Assembly (NCBI GenBank): GCA_035551355.1
Contig: DASZNF010000031.1
Span: 1 to 64,000, forward strand
Length of the DNA: 64,000 nt
Source of the DNA: DATATV01 sp035551355
Lineage (GTDB): Bacteria; Actinomycetota; Actinomycetes; Mycobacteriales; Pseudonocardiaceae
Direction: 5' to 3'
This document shows positions 34,180 to 41,604 of this stretch, one piece after another (the stretch's first letter is position 1; every line of letters starts with the position of its first letter). The position numbers were made by a program, and so were the translations under genes. The notes under the pieces were generated by a model. It was given only the letters and a program-made list of their open reading frames with translations. It was not told the origin of the DNA and searched no databases.

Positions 34180-35490
34180 TCAGTCGTGCTGCCGGATGGG
34201 CTCGATGGCGCCGATGCCCGAACCCCAGTCGACCGCGGCCAGCGCCTGACCGGCGGCGGTGTCCTCCAGGTCCAGCGCGCCCCGGCCGAACCCGGGCAGC
34301 GCCGGTTTGACGTTGGAGGAGAACTTGGGCACCCGCAGGATCACCTTCATGCCCGCGCCCGGGGCGGTCTCCACCATCAGGGCGTACTCGTCGCCGTACA
34401 CCGAGCGCATCCGCTGGTTGATGTTGCCGATCCCGACGTGCGCGCCGGAGCGGTGCGAGTCGGCCAGATCGGTCAGCCGGTCGGCGTCCATGCCGACGCC
34501 GTCGTCCTCCACGCTGATCAGCGCCTCGGTGCCGTGGTCCTGGGCGATCACGGTGACCGTGCCGCCGCCGGGCTTGCGGGCCAGGCCGTGCCGCACCGCG
34601 TTCTCCACCAGCGGCTGCAACACCAGGAAGGGCACGGTCACGCCGAGCACCTCGGGGGCGATCTTCAGCCGCACGTGCAGCCGCTGCGGGCCGTAGCGGG
34701 CGCCTTCCAGGGTCAGATAGCGGTCCACGTTGGCCAGCTCGTCGCCCAGCGTGGTGAACATGCCGTTGGAGCGGAAGGAGTAGCGGGTGAAGTCGGCGAA
34801 GTCCTGCAGCAGCTCACGGGCCCGCTCCGGGTCGGTGCGGATCAGCGCCGAGATGGTGTTGAGGGCGTTGTAGACGAAGTGCGGGGAGATCTGCGCCCGC
34901 AGCGCCCGCACCTCGGCCTGGGCCAGGGCCTGCCGGGACTCGTCGAGCTTGGCCAGTTCCAGCTGGGTGCAGATGAACCGGGCGATCTCGTCGGCCAGCT
35001 TGATCAGCCGCTTGCCGCCGACCCCGCCGACCACCACCAGCACGCCCTCGATGGCGCCCTCCACCACCAGCGGCACGATCACCGCGGTGCGCATCGGGCA
35101 GTTGCCGCGCCGGTCGCACGGGAGTTTGTCGTGGTCGACGTGCTCGCGCCGGTAGTCGCCGATGGCCCGCACGATCGGCTCGGACAGGTCGACGTAGTGC
35201 TCGTTGGCCTCGCCGTCCCAGGACAGCAGGGTGCCCTCCGGGTCGGTGATGCCCACCGCGACGCAGCGCAGCAGCTCGCGCAGATGCGGGGTGGCCCGGT
35301 CGGCGGCGTCCGTGGTCAGGCCGGCCCGCAGGTCCGGGGTGGCCTTGGAAATGCGCTGCAGGGCGGCCAGGGTCGCGTCGTCCAGCGACGAGGACACCCG
35401 GCGGGTCCGGCACAGGATCACGAACACAGTGAGCACCGCGATCGTGGCGATCACGCCCAGCACGGCGCGCTCGTTGAGTAGCTGGGCCAC
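34180..35490 (-). CDS. LytS/YehU-type sensor histidine kinase with GAF domain
   Basis: This 436-residue kinase has one N-terminal membrane segment (about 8-26), a GAF-type sensor (about 45-190) and a His_kinase domain with QISPHFVYNALNTISALI (phospho-acceptor His) plus an ATPase part (LVENAVRHGL, EDDGVGMD). The GAF contains KLPCDRRGNCPMRTAV, with two Cys six residues apart that could sense redox or a ligand. A C-terminal tail of about 50 residues follows. It starts at GTG 35490. With the LytTR protein it resembles BtsS/BtsR-type systems that control SSS or related transporters. Confidence 0.9.
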   Translation of the reverse strand: MAQLLNERAVLGVIATIAVLTVFVILCRTRRVSSSLDDATLAALQRISKATPDLRAGLTTDAADRATPHLRELLRCVAVGITDPEGTLLSWDGEANEHYVDLSEPIVRAIGDYRREHVDHDKLPCDRRGNCPMRTAVIVPLVVEGAIEGVLVVVGGVGGKRLIKLADEIARFICTQLELAKLDESRQALAQAEVRALRAQISPHFVYNALNTISALIRTDPERARELLQDFADFTRYSFRSNGMFTTLGDELANVDRYLTLEGARYGPQRLHVRLKIAPEVLGVTVPFLVLQPLVENAVRHGLARKPGGGTVTVIAQDHGTEALISVEDDGVGMDADRLTDLADSHRSGAHVGIGNINQRMRSVYGDEYALMVETAPGAGMKVILRVPKFSSNVKPALPGFGRGALDLEDTAAGQALAAVDWGSGIGAIEPIRQHD

Positions 35491-35567
35491 GGGGACATGC
35501 TCCGCTGTCGGTGTGGCGCTGGCAAGCCCGCGATCGAGCGGGGCTGTTCACAGCCGGTGTCCGGCGG

Positions 35568-36452
35568 CTACTTCAGCAGCCGGGACAGCCGCCGGTCGGC
35601 CAGCGGTTTGCCGCCGGTCTGGCAGGTCGGACAGTACTGCATGGACTTGTCGGCGAAGGACACCTCACGCACCGTGTCCCCGCAGATCGGGCAGGGCAGC
35701 CCGGTGCGGCCGTGCACCCGCAGGCCGGCGTGTTTCTCGCCCTTGAGCAGGGCGGCGTGCTGGCCGACCGAGCGGGTCACCGCGTCGGTGAGGATCTGGC
35801 CCATGGCCGTGTGCAGCCGGTCGGTGGCCTCGTCGGTCAGCTTGCCCGCGGTGGCGTACGGGGACAGCTTGGCCAGGTGCAGGATCTCGTCGGAGTAGGC
35901 GTTGCCGATGCCTGCGATCACCGACTGCTCGGTGAGCACGGTCTTCAGCCGCTCGGTGCGCCCGGCCAGCACCTCGGCCAGGCCGGCCCGGTCCAGGCCG
36001 AGGGCGTCCGGGCCGAGCCGGGCGATGCCGGGCACCTCGGCCGGGTCGGCCACGATCCACACGGCCAGCCCCTTCTTGGTGCCGGCCTCGGTGAGGTCGA
36101 AGCCGGGCGCCTGCCCGGGCGGGCCAAGGTGCACCCGCAACGCCAGCGGGCCGCGGCCGGGTTTGGGCGGCGCGGCCGAGGGGTGCTCGGCCCAGCGCAG
36201 CCAGCCGGCGCGGGCCAGGTGGGTGATCAGGTGCAGCTCGGGCTGGCCCTCCGTGCGCGGCCCGCACACCAGGTCCAGGAACTTGCCGTGCCGCGCCGCG
36301 GCCGTGACCGGCCGGCCGTGCAGCTCGGTCCACGGTGGGCTGGCAGTTTTCAGCACCGCCAGCGACGCGATGTCCACCCTGGTGACGACCCGGCCGACGG
36401 CGTGCTCGCGCAGATGCTCGGCCAGCGCCTCGACCTCCGGCAATTCGGGCAT
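35568..36452 (-). CDS. Fpg/Nei-family DNA glycosylase
   Basis: This 294-residue base-excision repair enzyme starts MPELPEVEALA, providing the catalytic Pro2 and Glu3. AGIGNAYSDEILHLAKLSP is the helix-two-turn-helix. The C-terminal zinc finger is CPICG and CPTCQ. The loop between the cysteine pairs reads ADKSMQYC, with Lys where canonical Fpg has Arg in its GRxTxFC segment, as in some actinobacterial Fpg/Nei variants. It may therefore favour oxidised pyrimidines or be a divergent Fpg. ATG 36452 is fixed by the catalytic Pro2. Confidence 0.92.
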   Translation of the reverse strand: MPELPEVEALAEHLREHAVGRVVTRVDIASLAVLKTASPPWTELHGRPVTAAARHGKFLDLVCGPRTEGQPELHLITHLARAGWLRWAEHPSAAPPKPGRGPLALRVHLGPPGQAPGFDLTEAGTKKGLAVWIVADPAEVPGIARLGPDALGLDRAGLAEVLAGRTERLKTVLTEQSVIAGIGNAYSDEILHLAKLSPYATAGKLTDEATDRLHTAMGQILTDAVTRSVGQHAALLKGEKHAGLRVHGRTGLPCPICGDTVREVSFADKSMQYCPTCQTGGKPLADRRLSRLLK

Positions 36453-36498
36453 GACACCAGTGTGACCCGGCCGGGCCGGTCCGTCGACCGAGCCGGGG

Positions 36499-36948
36499 TC
36501 AGTCGATGAGCTGCAGCGGGCCGTCACTGGCCGGGACCGAGTACACCTCGATGTCCCGGGCGATCTTGGCGGTGGCCTGGCGGATGCTGAACACGCCCCG
36601 CACGCTGCCCATCCAGCGCTCCGGGGACAGCTCCTCGGCACCCTCGCCCGGCGCGCCCTGGGTGTTGGCCACCACCAGCCACGGTCGGCGGATCAGCCAG
36701 CGGGCCGGGAAGAACAGCAGCACCACCAGCAGCACCAGGATCAGCCACTGGGGCACCACCACCGAGCCGGGGGTCCACCAGATCAACGCGGCGACCAGCA
36801 CGCCGAGCATGACCAGCATGACCATGCCGGGGCCGGAGCCACCGGCCAGGTCGTGTTCGAAGTCGTCCAGCGTCGTGGGTTTGGACCATTCGATCCGGCC
36901 GCGGAGCGTCCACATCCGGCCGTCCGCGCCCCTTACCAGCCGCGTCAC
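36499..36948 (-). CDS. membrane protein of unknown function
   Basis: This 149-residue protein has a short N-terminal domain (LVRGADGRMWTLRGRIEW), two adjacent membrane helices (about 43-62 and 66-85), and a C-terminal cytoplasmic segment of about 60 residues. Nothing links it to a function. The stop is 46 bases before the Fpg gene on the same strand. The 205 bases upstream (36949-37153) hold no clear feature. Confidence 0.7.
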   Translation of the reverse strand: MTRLVRGADGRMWTLRGRIEWSKPTTLDDFEHDLAGGSGPGMVMLVMLGVLVAALIWWTPGSVVVPQWLILVLLVVLLFFPARWLIRRPWLVVANTQGAPGEGAEELSPERWMGSVRGVFSIRQATAKIARDIEVYSVPASDGPLQLID

Positions 36949-37153
36949 AACAGCCTCCTGGAGATCGTCGCGTGTCGGTCACACAGGACGTCACGGCAAG
37001 TCACCGAGCGTGCCTGTGCAGTCTATCGCGGGCCGGCAGGGCCATCCGGATGAATTCCGCCGCCCGGGCGGGGCCGGCCGACCGGGCGACCCACGACGGA
37101 CCGTGATCGCCGCGATGTTCCCATGGTGATCACCGGGCCGGGCATCCGCCTGC

Positions 37154-38656
37154 TCAGTTCGACCCGGTCCAACGCCAGATCGTCTCCCACACGGTGGTGC
37201 CGTCGGTGGTGTAGGAGGTGCTCCACACGGTGGGCGAGGGACCGCCGTTGCCGCGACCCTTGCCCTGGCCGTTGCCACTGCCGTTGCCCTGCCCGTTGCC
37301 GTTGCCCTGCCCGTTGCCGTTGCCCTGCCCGTTGCCACTGCCCTGGCCGTTGCCGCCGCTGCCCGGGTCACTGGTCTGGGTGATCATCGGCGAGCCGGCC
37401 ATGCCCGGATCGGTCGAGGAGGCGGTGGCCGGGCCGTCCTGCAACTGGTTGGTCGGGGTGGTGCGCACCGGGGTGGTGGTGTCGGCCTGCCGGTGCGGGT
37501 CGGTGGCCACGGCCTGCCCGGTGCGGCTGGTGGTGGTCGGCGGGGCCGAGCCGGTGGAGTCGGCGGCCGGACCGCCGATGGGCTGGTGCGTCGAATCGGT
37601 CACCGAGGCCGACCGGAGGCCGTTGGAGGTCAGGCCGACCGAGCCGATCACCGAGTTCACCGGCAGCTGCGGGCTGCGATCGTCGTCGGCCTGGCCGCCC
37701 GGGCCGCCGTGGATCAGCAGCGGGCCAAGGCTCAGGCCCACCCCGCCGACCGCGAGCACCGAGGCGGTGGCCAACAGCACCTTCAGCCGGGCCCCGGCCG
37801 CCGCCACCTTGGCCAGCAACCCGGCCGTGACCGAGTGCACCACCGAATGACCGGCCACCGCGCCGCCGATCAGCACCGGCGGTACCAGCATCCCGGCGTG
37901 CCTGCGCAGGCCTGCGCACACGTCGGCCAGTTCGGCGTAGAGGGCGGCGCAGCTCGGGCAGGCGGCCAGGTGGGCCCGGATCCGGCGGGACTCGGCGCCG
38001 CGCAGGTGGCCCGCGGTGTAGGCGCCCAGTTTGTCCACCACCGAGCGACACCCGTTCGGGCCGAGGAACGGCGCCACATGGGCTTGCAGGTAGGCCGCGC
38101 GCAGGCCTTCGCGGGCCCGGCGGGCCAGGGCGGCGGTGGCGTTCGGGGACAGCCCGAACTGCCCGGCCACCACGGCCGGGCGCTCCCCCTCGACCTCCAC
38201 GTGCCACAGCACGTTGCGCCAGCGCTGCGGGAGGGTGGAGAAGGCGCGGGCGATCAGGTGCGCGTCCGCGCGGGCCTCGGCCCGGTCGGAATCCGGGTCC
38301 ACCCGGCGGTCGAGTTCCTCGTCCACCACCGGCACGTCCCGGTTGCGGGTGCTCCACTCGGCCGCCAGCCTGCGCACCACGGTGAACAGGTAGGCCCGCA
38401 CGTTGTCGGCCGGGCCGGAACCGCGGCGCACCGCCTGCAGGACCCGGAAGAAGGCTTCGGCGGCGATATCCTCGGCGTCGGCGGCGTCCTTGACGCAGCG
38501 CAACGCGTAGCCGCGCACCGGGCCGGCGTGCCGGGCGAACAACTCGGCGAAGGCCGCGTCCTGGCCGGACCGCACCAGGGCCAGCAGATCGATGTCGTCA
38601 ACGGCGTTTACGCTGGGGCCGATCCACGGGTCTTCGGCGTGATTCGTCACGGTCAT
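37154..38656 (-). CDS. ECF sigma factor fused to zinc-finger, membrane segment and repetitive tail
   Basis: This 500-residue protein combines a sigma-70 region 2 (SGQDAAFAELFARHAGPVRG, CVKDAADAEDIAAEAFFRVL) and region 4 (LPQRWRNVLW, FGLSPNATAALARR) in the first ~195 residues. A zinc-finger anti-sigma-like HLAACPSC motif (H-x3-C-x2-C) sits near 230. One membrane segment (about 295-315) and a 180-residue outer tail follow. The tail has a Gly/Asn/Gln repeat (about 434-472) and ends with a Trp-rich stretch. ATG 38656 lies 11 bases after AGGAGG. Sigma and anti-sigma modules in one membrane protein suggest proteolytic release, which is inference. Confidence 0.82.
   Translation of the reverse strand: MTVTNHAEDPWIGPSVNAVDDIDLLALVRSGQDAAFAELFARHAGPVRGYALRCVKDAADAEDIAAEAFFRVLQAVRRGSGPADNVRAYLFTVVRRLAAEWSTRNRDVPVVDEELDRRVDPDSDRAEARADAHLIARAFSTLPQRWRNVLWHVEVEGERPAVVAGQFGLSPNATAALARRAREGLRAAYLQAHVAPFLGPNGCRSVVDKLGAYTAGHLRGAESRRIRAHLAACPSCAALYAELADVCAGLRRHAGMLVPPVLIGGAVAGHSVVHSVTAGLLAKVAAAGARLKVLLATASVLAVGGVGLSLGPLLIHGGPGGQADDDRSPQLPVNSVIGSVGLTSNGLRSASVTDSTHQPIGGPAADSTGSAPPTTTSRTGQAVATDPHRQADTTTPVRTTPTNQLQDGPATASSTDPGMAGSPMITQTSDPGSGGNGQGSGNGQGNGNGQGNGNGQGNGSGNGQGKGRGNGGPSPTVWSTSYTTDGTTVWETIWRWTGSN
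37246..37353 (-). repeat. in-frame minisatellite in the sigma-fusion gene
   Basis: The tract repeats an 18-base unit TTGCCCTGCCCGTTGCCG (plus strand) with variants, each coding for a Gly-Asn-Gly-Gln-type hexapeptide. It keeps the reading frame and lies near the protein's C-terminus, so repeat number could vary without disrupting the gene. Confidence 0.75.
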
Positions 38657-38818
38657 ACCGGCCGGCACCTCCTCACCCGCGATACGGACCGGTAGCAAAC
38701 ATCTCACAGCCGGAGCACCCGCGGCACATCGATGTCCGAATGGTGACCAGCGGTATCGAAGTGATTACAGCCGGGCGTCGAACCCATCCGTAATGAGGTA
38801 AACCCCGGGAGGCGGCAG

Positions 38819-38824
38819 TACTGT
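38819..38824 (+). promoter_or_regulatory. -10 box upstream of the gene at 38833
   Basis: TACTGT lies eight bases before GTG 38833 with no ribosome-binding site between. This is the same leaderless pattern as at pheA and arcA. Confidence 0.4.
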
Positions 38825-38832
38825 CTGCGCGT

Positions 38833-39282
38833 GTGGCCGAGTGGAAATCCAAAGCGCTAGAGCTGCTGCCGGCGCTGCGCCCGGTCATCGAGCACGACTG
38901 GTCGGCGCACGTGTTCCTCGGCGAGCTGGTTCCGCTGGTCTGGGACGCGCACCGGGCGGCCGACGCCGAGGCGCTGCGCAGCATCTACGGATTCGTGCGC
39001 TGGTGTTACGACCAGCCGGGCCAGACTTTGGCCAACGCCGCGGTGGTCAGCTTCTACGAGCTGGTGTTCGACGAGTGGGAGCTGCGGCGGCAGATCGCGC
39101 CCTGGCTGCCCGCCGAGGTGACCGAACGGGTGCGGCCGCTGTGGGAATGGCGGTTGCCCGCGGCGCGGATGAGCGAGGTCGAGCGGTTGCTGGCCGAGCC
39201 GACGCCGGACATCCCCGCGCCGGTGTCGCCCGGCATGTCCTCGCCGACCCCGGTTGATGGTCGTAGCCGGGATGTTCGGTAG
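38833..39282 (+). CDS. conserved small protein of unknown function
   Basis: This 149-residue, mostly helical, acidic protein begins MAEWKSKALELLPALRPVIE. It has FVRWCYDQPG and FYELVFDEWELRRQIAPWLP in the middle and a Pro/Ser/Arg-rich end. It is cytoplasmic with no membrane segment. No catalytic motif is recognised. It stands alone between the sigma-fusion gene (divergent) and tRNA-Gly. Confidence 0.7.
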   Translation: MAEWKSKALELLPALRPVIEHDWSAHVFLGELVPLVWDAHRAADAEALRSIYGFVRWCYDQPGQTLANAAVVSFYELVFDEWELRRQIAPWLPAEVTERVRPLWEWRLPAARMSEVERLLAEPTPDIPAPVSPGMSSPTPVDGRSRDVR

Positions 39283-39311
39283 CATTCAACCGTTGGCTTG
39301 ACAGTCGACAC

Positions 39312-39384
39312 GCGGACGTAGCGCAGCTGGTAGCGCATCACCTTGCCAAGGTGAGGGTCGCGGGTTCGAGTCCCGTCGTCCGCT
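39312..39384 (+). tRNA. tRNA-Gly (anticodon GCC)
   Basis: The 73-base gene folds as a cloverleaf: acceptor GCGGACG/CGTCCGC, D-arm GCGC/GCGC around AGCTGGTA, anticodon stem TCACC/GGTGA with loop TTGCCAA (anticodon GCC), and T-arm with GGTTCGAGTCCC. No CCA is encoded. A family of GC-rich repeats begins about 17 bases downstream. Confidence 0.97.
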
Positions 39385-39400
39385 CTCTCTGGCATACCCT

Positions 39401-39622
39401 GCTCGCCGCTTTGCGGCTTCGCTGGGTCGATCGCCATCACATCGGGGGGGCGACCCCCCGAGCCCCCCGCAGGCCGCTTCGCGGCTTTGGCTCGCCGCTC
39501 CGCGGCTTCGCTGGGTCGATCGCGCCGCTTCGTGGCTTCGGGTTCGGCTCGCCGCTCCGCGGCTTCGCTGGGTCGATCGGCATCACATCCGGGGCCCCTG
39601 CACCCTCCGTCGGCCGCTTCGC
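39401..39622. repeat. cluster of 33-43 bp GC-rich direct repeats after tRNA-Gly
   Basis: Three copies occur: 39401-39443, 39490-39522 and 39547-39589. Each begins GCTCGCCGCT and contains the small hairpin unit CCGCTnCGCGG and the core CTTCGCTGGGTCGATCG. Copies 1 and 3 share 43 bases with few differences and extend to CATCACATC. Single hairpin units GCCGCTTCGCGGC lie at 39473 and 39613. No coding sequence fits this 272-base gap. The arrangement suggests a repetitive extragenic element, not a CRISPR array: spacers are unequal and partly made of the same hairpin. Confidence 0.75.
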
Positions 39623-39656
39623 GGCTTATTTCTCCAGCATCTCCGCTTTTGCGATC

Positions 39657-40277
39657 ATGTGTGGCGTGGCGGATGACTTGGTGATCCGGGGTTACCGGGA
39701 CAGCGATCTAGCTAGCGCGTACGACGTGTGCGTGCGCACCGGCGACGGGGGCGAGGACGCCAGCGGGTCCTACGCCGATCCGGATGTGCTGCCGGCCGTG
39801 TTCCTCGGGCCCTATGTGACGCTCGAACCGGAGCTGGCTTTCGTGGTGGACAACGGAAATCGGGTGGTCGGCTACATCGTGGGCACCGCCGACACCGCCG
39901 AGTTCACCCGCCGGTACGCCGCCGAGTGGCTGCCCAAGGTCGGCGACGCCTATCCCGCACCGGCGGGCGAACCGGCCGGCGGCGATGAGCTGATGGCGAT
40001 GCTGCTGCACTGGCCGGAGCGGATGCTGCGGCCCGAACTGGCCGACTACCCGGCCCACCTGCACATCGACCTGCTGCCGGACTACCAGCGGATGGGCCTG
40101 GGGCGGCGGCTGATCGACACGTTGTGCGCGGCGCTGCGGGCGCGCGGGGTTTGCGGGCTGCACCTGGAGATGCTCACCAGCAACACCAGGGCCCGCGCGT
40201 TCTACGACCGCCTCGGTTTCACCGAACTTCCGGCCGACACCACCGACACCACCATCCTCGGCCTCCGCCTGGACTGA
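39657..40277 (+). CDS. GNAT-family N-acetyltransferase
   Basis: This 206-residue protein has the GNAT acetyl-CoA-binding motif A LLPDYQRMGLGRRLI (QRMGLG) and motif B HLEMLTSNTRARAFYDRLGF. The conserved start ADDLVIRGYRDSD is close behind the start codon. The substrate is unknown; proteins of this type resemble mycothiol- or amine-acetylating relatives only in a general way. ATG 39657 is chosen; GTG 39666 is an alternative. The longer frame from 39351 runs through tRNA and repeats and is rejected. Confidence 0.87.
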   Translation: MCGVADDLVIRGYRDSDLASAYDVCVRTGDGGEDASGSYADPDVLPAVFLGPYVTLEPELAFVVDNGNRVVGYIVGTADTAEFTRRYAAEWLPKVGDAYPAPAGEPAGGDELMAMLLHWPERMLRPELADYPAHLHIDLLPDYQRMGLGRRLIDTLCAALRARGVCGLHLEMLTSNTRARAFYDRLGFTELPADTTDTTILGLRLD

Positions 40278-40284
40278 AGCTCCG

Positions 40285-40307
40285 TTTTGTACATTTTCTG
40301 TACAAAA
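40285..40307. promoter_or_regulatory. YefM-type operator palindrome
   Basis: TTTTGTACA (40285-40293) and TGTACAAAA (40299-40307) form a perfect 9-bp inverted repeat with a five-base spacer. Each arm holds the TGTACA core that YefM antitoxins bind. It precedes the antitoxin start remnant at 40313 and is intact although the genes are broken. Confidence 0.75.
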
Positions 40308-40312
40308 AGGGG

Positions 40313-40503
40313 GTGACGACCACGAGGAGGTCGTGATCACCCGCGCCGGGCACGGCCCCGTGGTCATCGTTTCCCTTGACGATTACCAGTCACTGCGGGA
40401 GACCGTCTACCTGTTGCGCAGCCCGGAGAACGCGCGCCGCCTGGTCACGTCGATCGAGCGTTTGGAAGCCGGTCACGGCATCCAGCGTGACCTCGCGGAG
40501 TGA
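40313..40503 (+). pseudogene. yefM-type antitoxin remnant (internal deletion)
   Basis: A start GTG ACG ACC AC (40313-) directly behind the operator codes for the usual VTTTR beginning, but the frame then hits a stop. A second frame from 40315 codes for DDHEEVVITRAGHGPVVIVS and continues through DDYQSLRETVYLLRSPENAR, the YefM C-terminal half and toxin-binding end. About 20 residues containing the DNA-binding N-terminus are missing. The junction lies at GACGACCAC, which suggests a deletion between short direct repeats. The stop overlaps the toxin start (GTGA), as in intact operons. Confidence 0.75.
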
Positions 40504-40630
40504 TTCTCGTCTGGGACGGCAGGCGCAGGATCGTCGGATCCTGAGGATCAACGACGGGCACCGCCTGATCTACAAGGTCGCGGAAACGGAGATCCGCATC
40601 GCGGCTTGCCGGTATCACTACGGAAAATGA
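40500..40630 (+). pseudogene. yoeB/relE-type toxin remnant (internal deletion)
   Basis: GTG 40500 overlaps the antitoxin stop and starts VILVWDG, matching the first strand of YoeB. The frame soon stops. A shifted frame then codes for RRILRINDGHRLIYKVAETE and IRIAACRYHYGK, the intact C-terminal part of YoeB, including the catalytic-end RYHY. The central 40-45 residues are missing, so an active RNase is not expected. Both genes of the pair have thus lost internal segments. Confidence 0.75.
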
Positions 40631-40648
40631 CGATGCGTCGCCGGGCGA

Positions 40649-40654
40649 TATTCT
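40649..40654 (+). promoter_or_regulatory. -10 box of a leaderless promoter for the DUF72 gene
   Basis: TATTCT is followed by seven bases and ATG 40662, with no ribosome-binding sequence. Another example of the start-proximal TANNNT pattern. Confidence 0.45.
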
Positions 40655-40661
40655 GCGGCCC

Positions 40662-41513
40662 ATGAGACTGGGTGTCGGGTGCGCGATGTGGACGCATCCG
40701 GCCTGGCCGGGGCGGCATCTGCCGCAGCCGTTGCCGACCCGCGAACGGTTGCGGGCCTACGCGGGCTGTTGCAACGCGGTGGAGGGCAACACCACTTTCT
40801 ACGCCACGCCCGCGCCGGACACGGTGCGCTCCTGGGCGGCGCAGACTCCGGCCGACTTCCGGTTCCTGCTCAAGCTGCCCCGGCCGATCACCCACGAGCG
40901 GCGGCTGACCGGCGTGGCCGGGCCGCTGCGCGAATTCCTGAGCGCGGTCGAGCCGCTGGCCGCGCGGACGCAGGCGCTGTGGGTGCAGTTGCCGCCCTCC
41001 TTCGCCCCGGCCGACCTGCCCGCGCTGGCCGAGTTCCTCCGGCACGCGCCCACCGCCCACCGCTACGCCGTTGAGGTCCGGCACCGGGCGTTCTTCGCCG
41101 ACGACCGGTGGACCCAGGCCCTGGCGGACGTACTGGGCGAGGCCGGGGCCGAGTGGGTCACCTTCGACACCGGCGCGCTGTTCGACGCCCCGCCGGCCAG
41201 CCCGGCCGAGGAGGAGGCCTGGCGGCACAAGCCGCGGCTGCCCCGCCGCTCGGTCGCGCTGACCGACCACCCGATCGTGCGGTACCTGGGCCGGGACGAT
41301 CCGGCGGCCACCGAGGCGGGCTGGGCGTACTGGCTGGACACCGTGCTGGGCTGGCTGCGCGAGGGCCGCTCGCCCACCGTGTTCGTGCACACCCCGGACA
41401 ACGCCGACGCGATCGCGTTGGCCCGCCGGTTCCACGACCAGGTCCGGGCCCGGCTGCCCGAGCTGGCTCCGCTGGCCCAACCCGAGCCCGCGCAGCCACC
41501 GACCCTGTTCTGA
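40662..41513 (+). CDS. DUF72-domain protein
   Basis: This 283-residue TIM-barrel-like protein has RLGVGCAMWTHPAWPG at the start, NAVEGNTTFYATPAPDTVRS, PADFRFLLKLPRPITHE and YAVEVRHRAFF, the standard DUF72 (YecE-like) blocks. The family has no established reaction. The C-terminus is Pro/Gln-rich. It is monocistronic; the 91 bases downstream separate it from the methyltransferase gene. Confidence 0.88.
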   Translation: MRLGVGCAMWTHPAWPGRHLPQPLPTRERLRAYAGCCNAVEGNTTFYATPAPDTVRSWAAQTPADFRFLLKLPRPITHERRLTGVAGPLREFLSAVEPLAARTQALWVQLPPSFAPADLPALAEFLRHAPTAHRYAVEVRHRAFFADDRWTQALADVLGEAGAEWVTFDTGALFDAPPASPAEEEAWRHKPRLPRRSVALTDHPIVRYLGRDDPAATEAGWAYWLDTVLGWLREGRSPTVFVHTPDNADAIALARRFHDQVRARLPELAPLAQPEPAQPPTLF

Positions 41514-41604
41514 CACCGCCCCCACCGCGCACCCGATACGGTTGCCCGCGAATCCACCGCGCCGCGATCACGGCGCCGAACCACCGCGCCCGGAGCGAAC
41601 CAGC

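Noticed and set aside
37246..37353. Regular short repeats considered as a CRISPR array
   Set aside because: The units are contiguous, have no unique spacers, keep the coding frame and lie inside a sigma-fusion gene with no cas genes near.
39401..39622. Repeats after tRNA-Gly considered as a CRISPR array
   Set aside because: Only three unequal copies with irregular spacers that themselves contain the hairpin unit, and no cas genes.
39351..40277. GNAT gene beginning inside the tRNA
   Set aside because: The extra 102 residues would translate the tRNA and its repeats; the acetyltransferase domain begins just after ATG 39657.
40313..40630. A working YefM/YoeB toxin-antitoxin pair
   Set aside because: Both genes have lost internal parts and neither frame runs from its start to its end.
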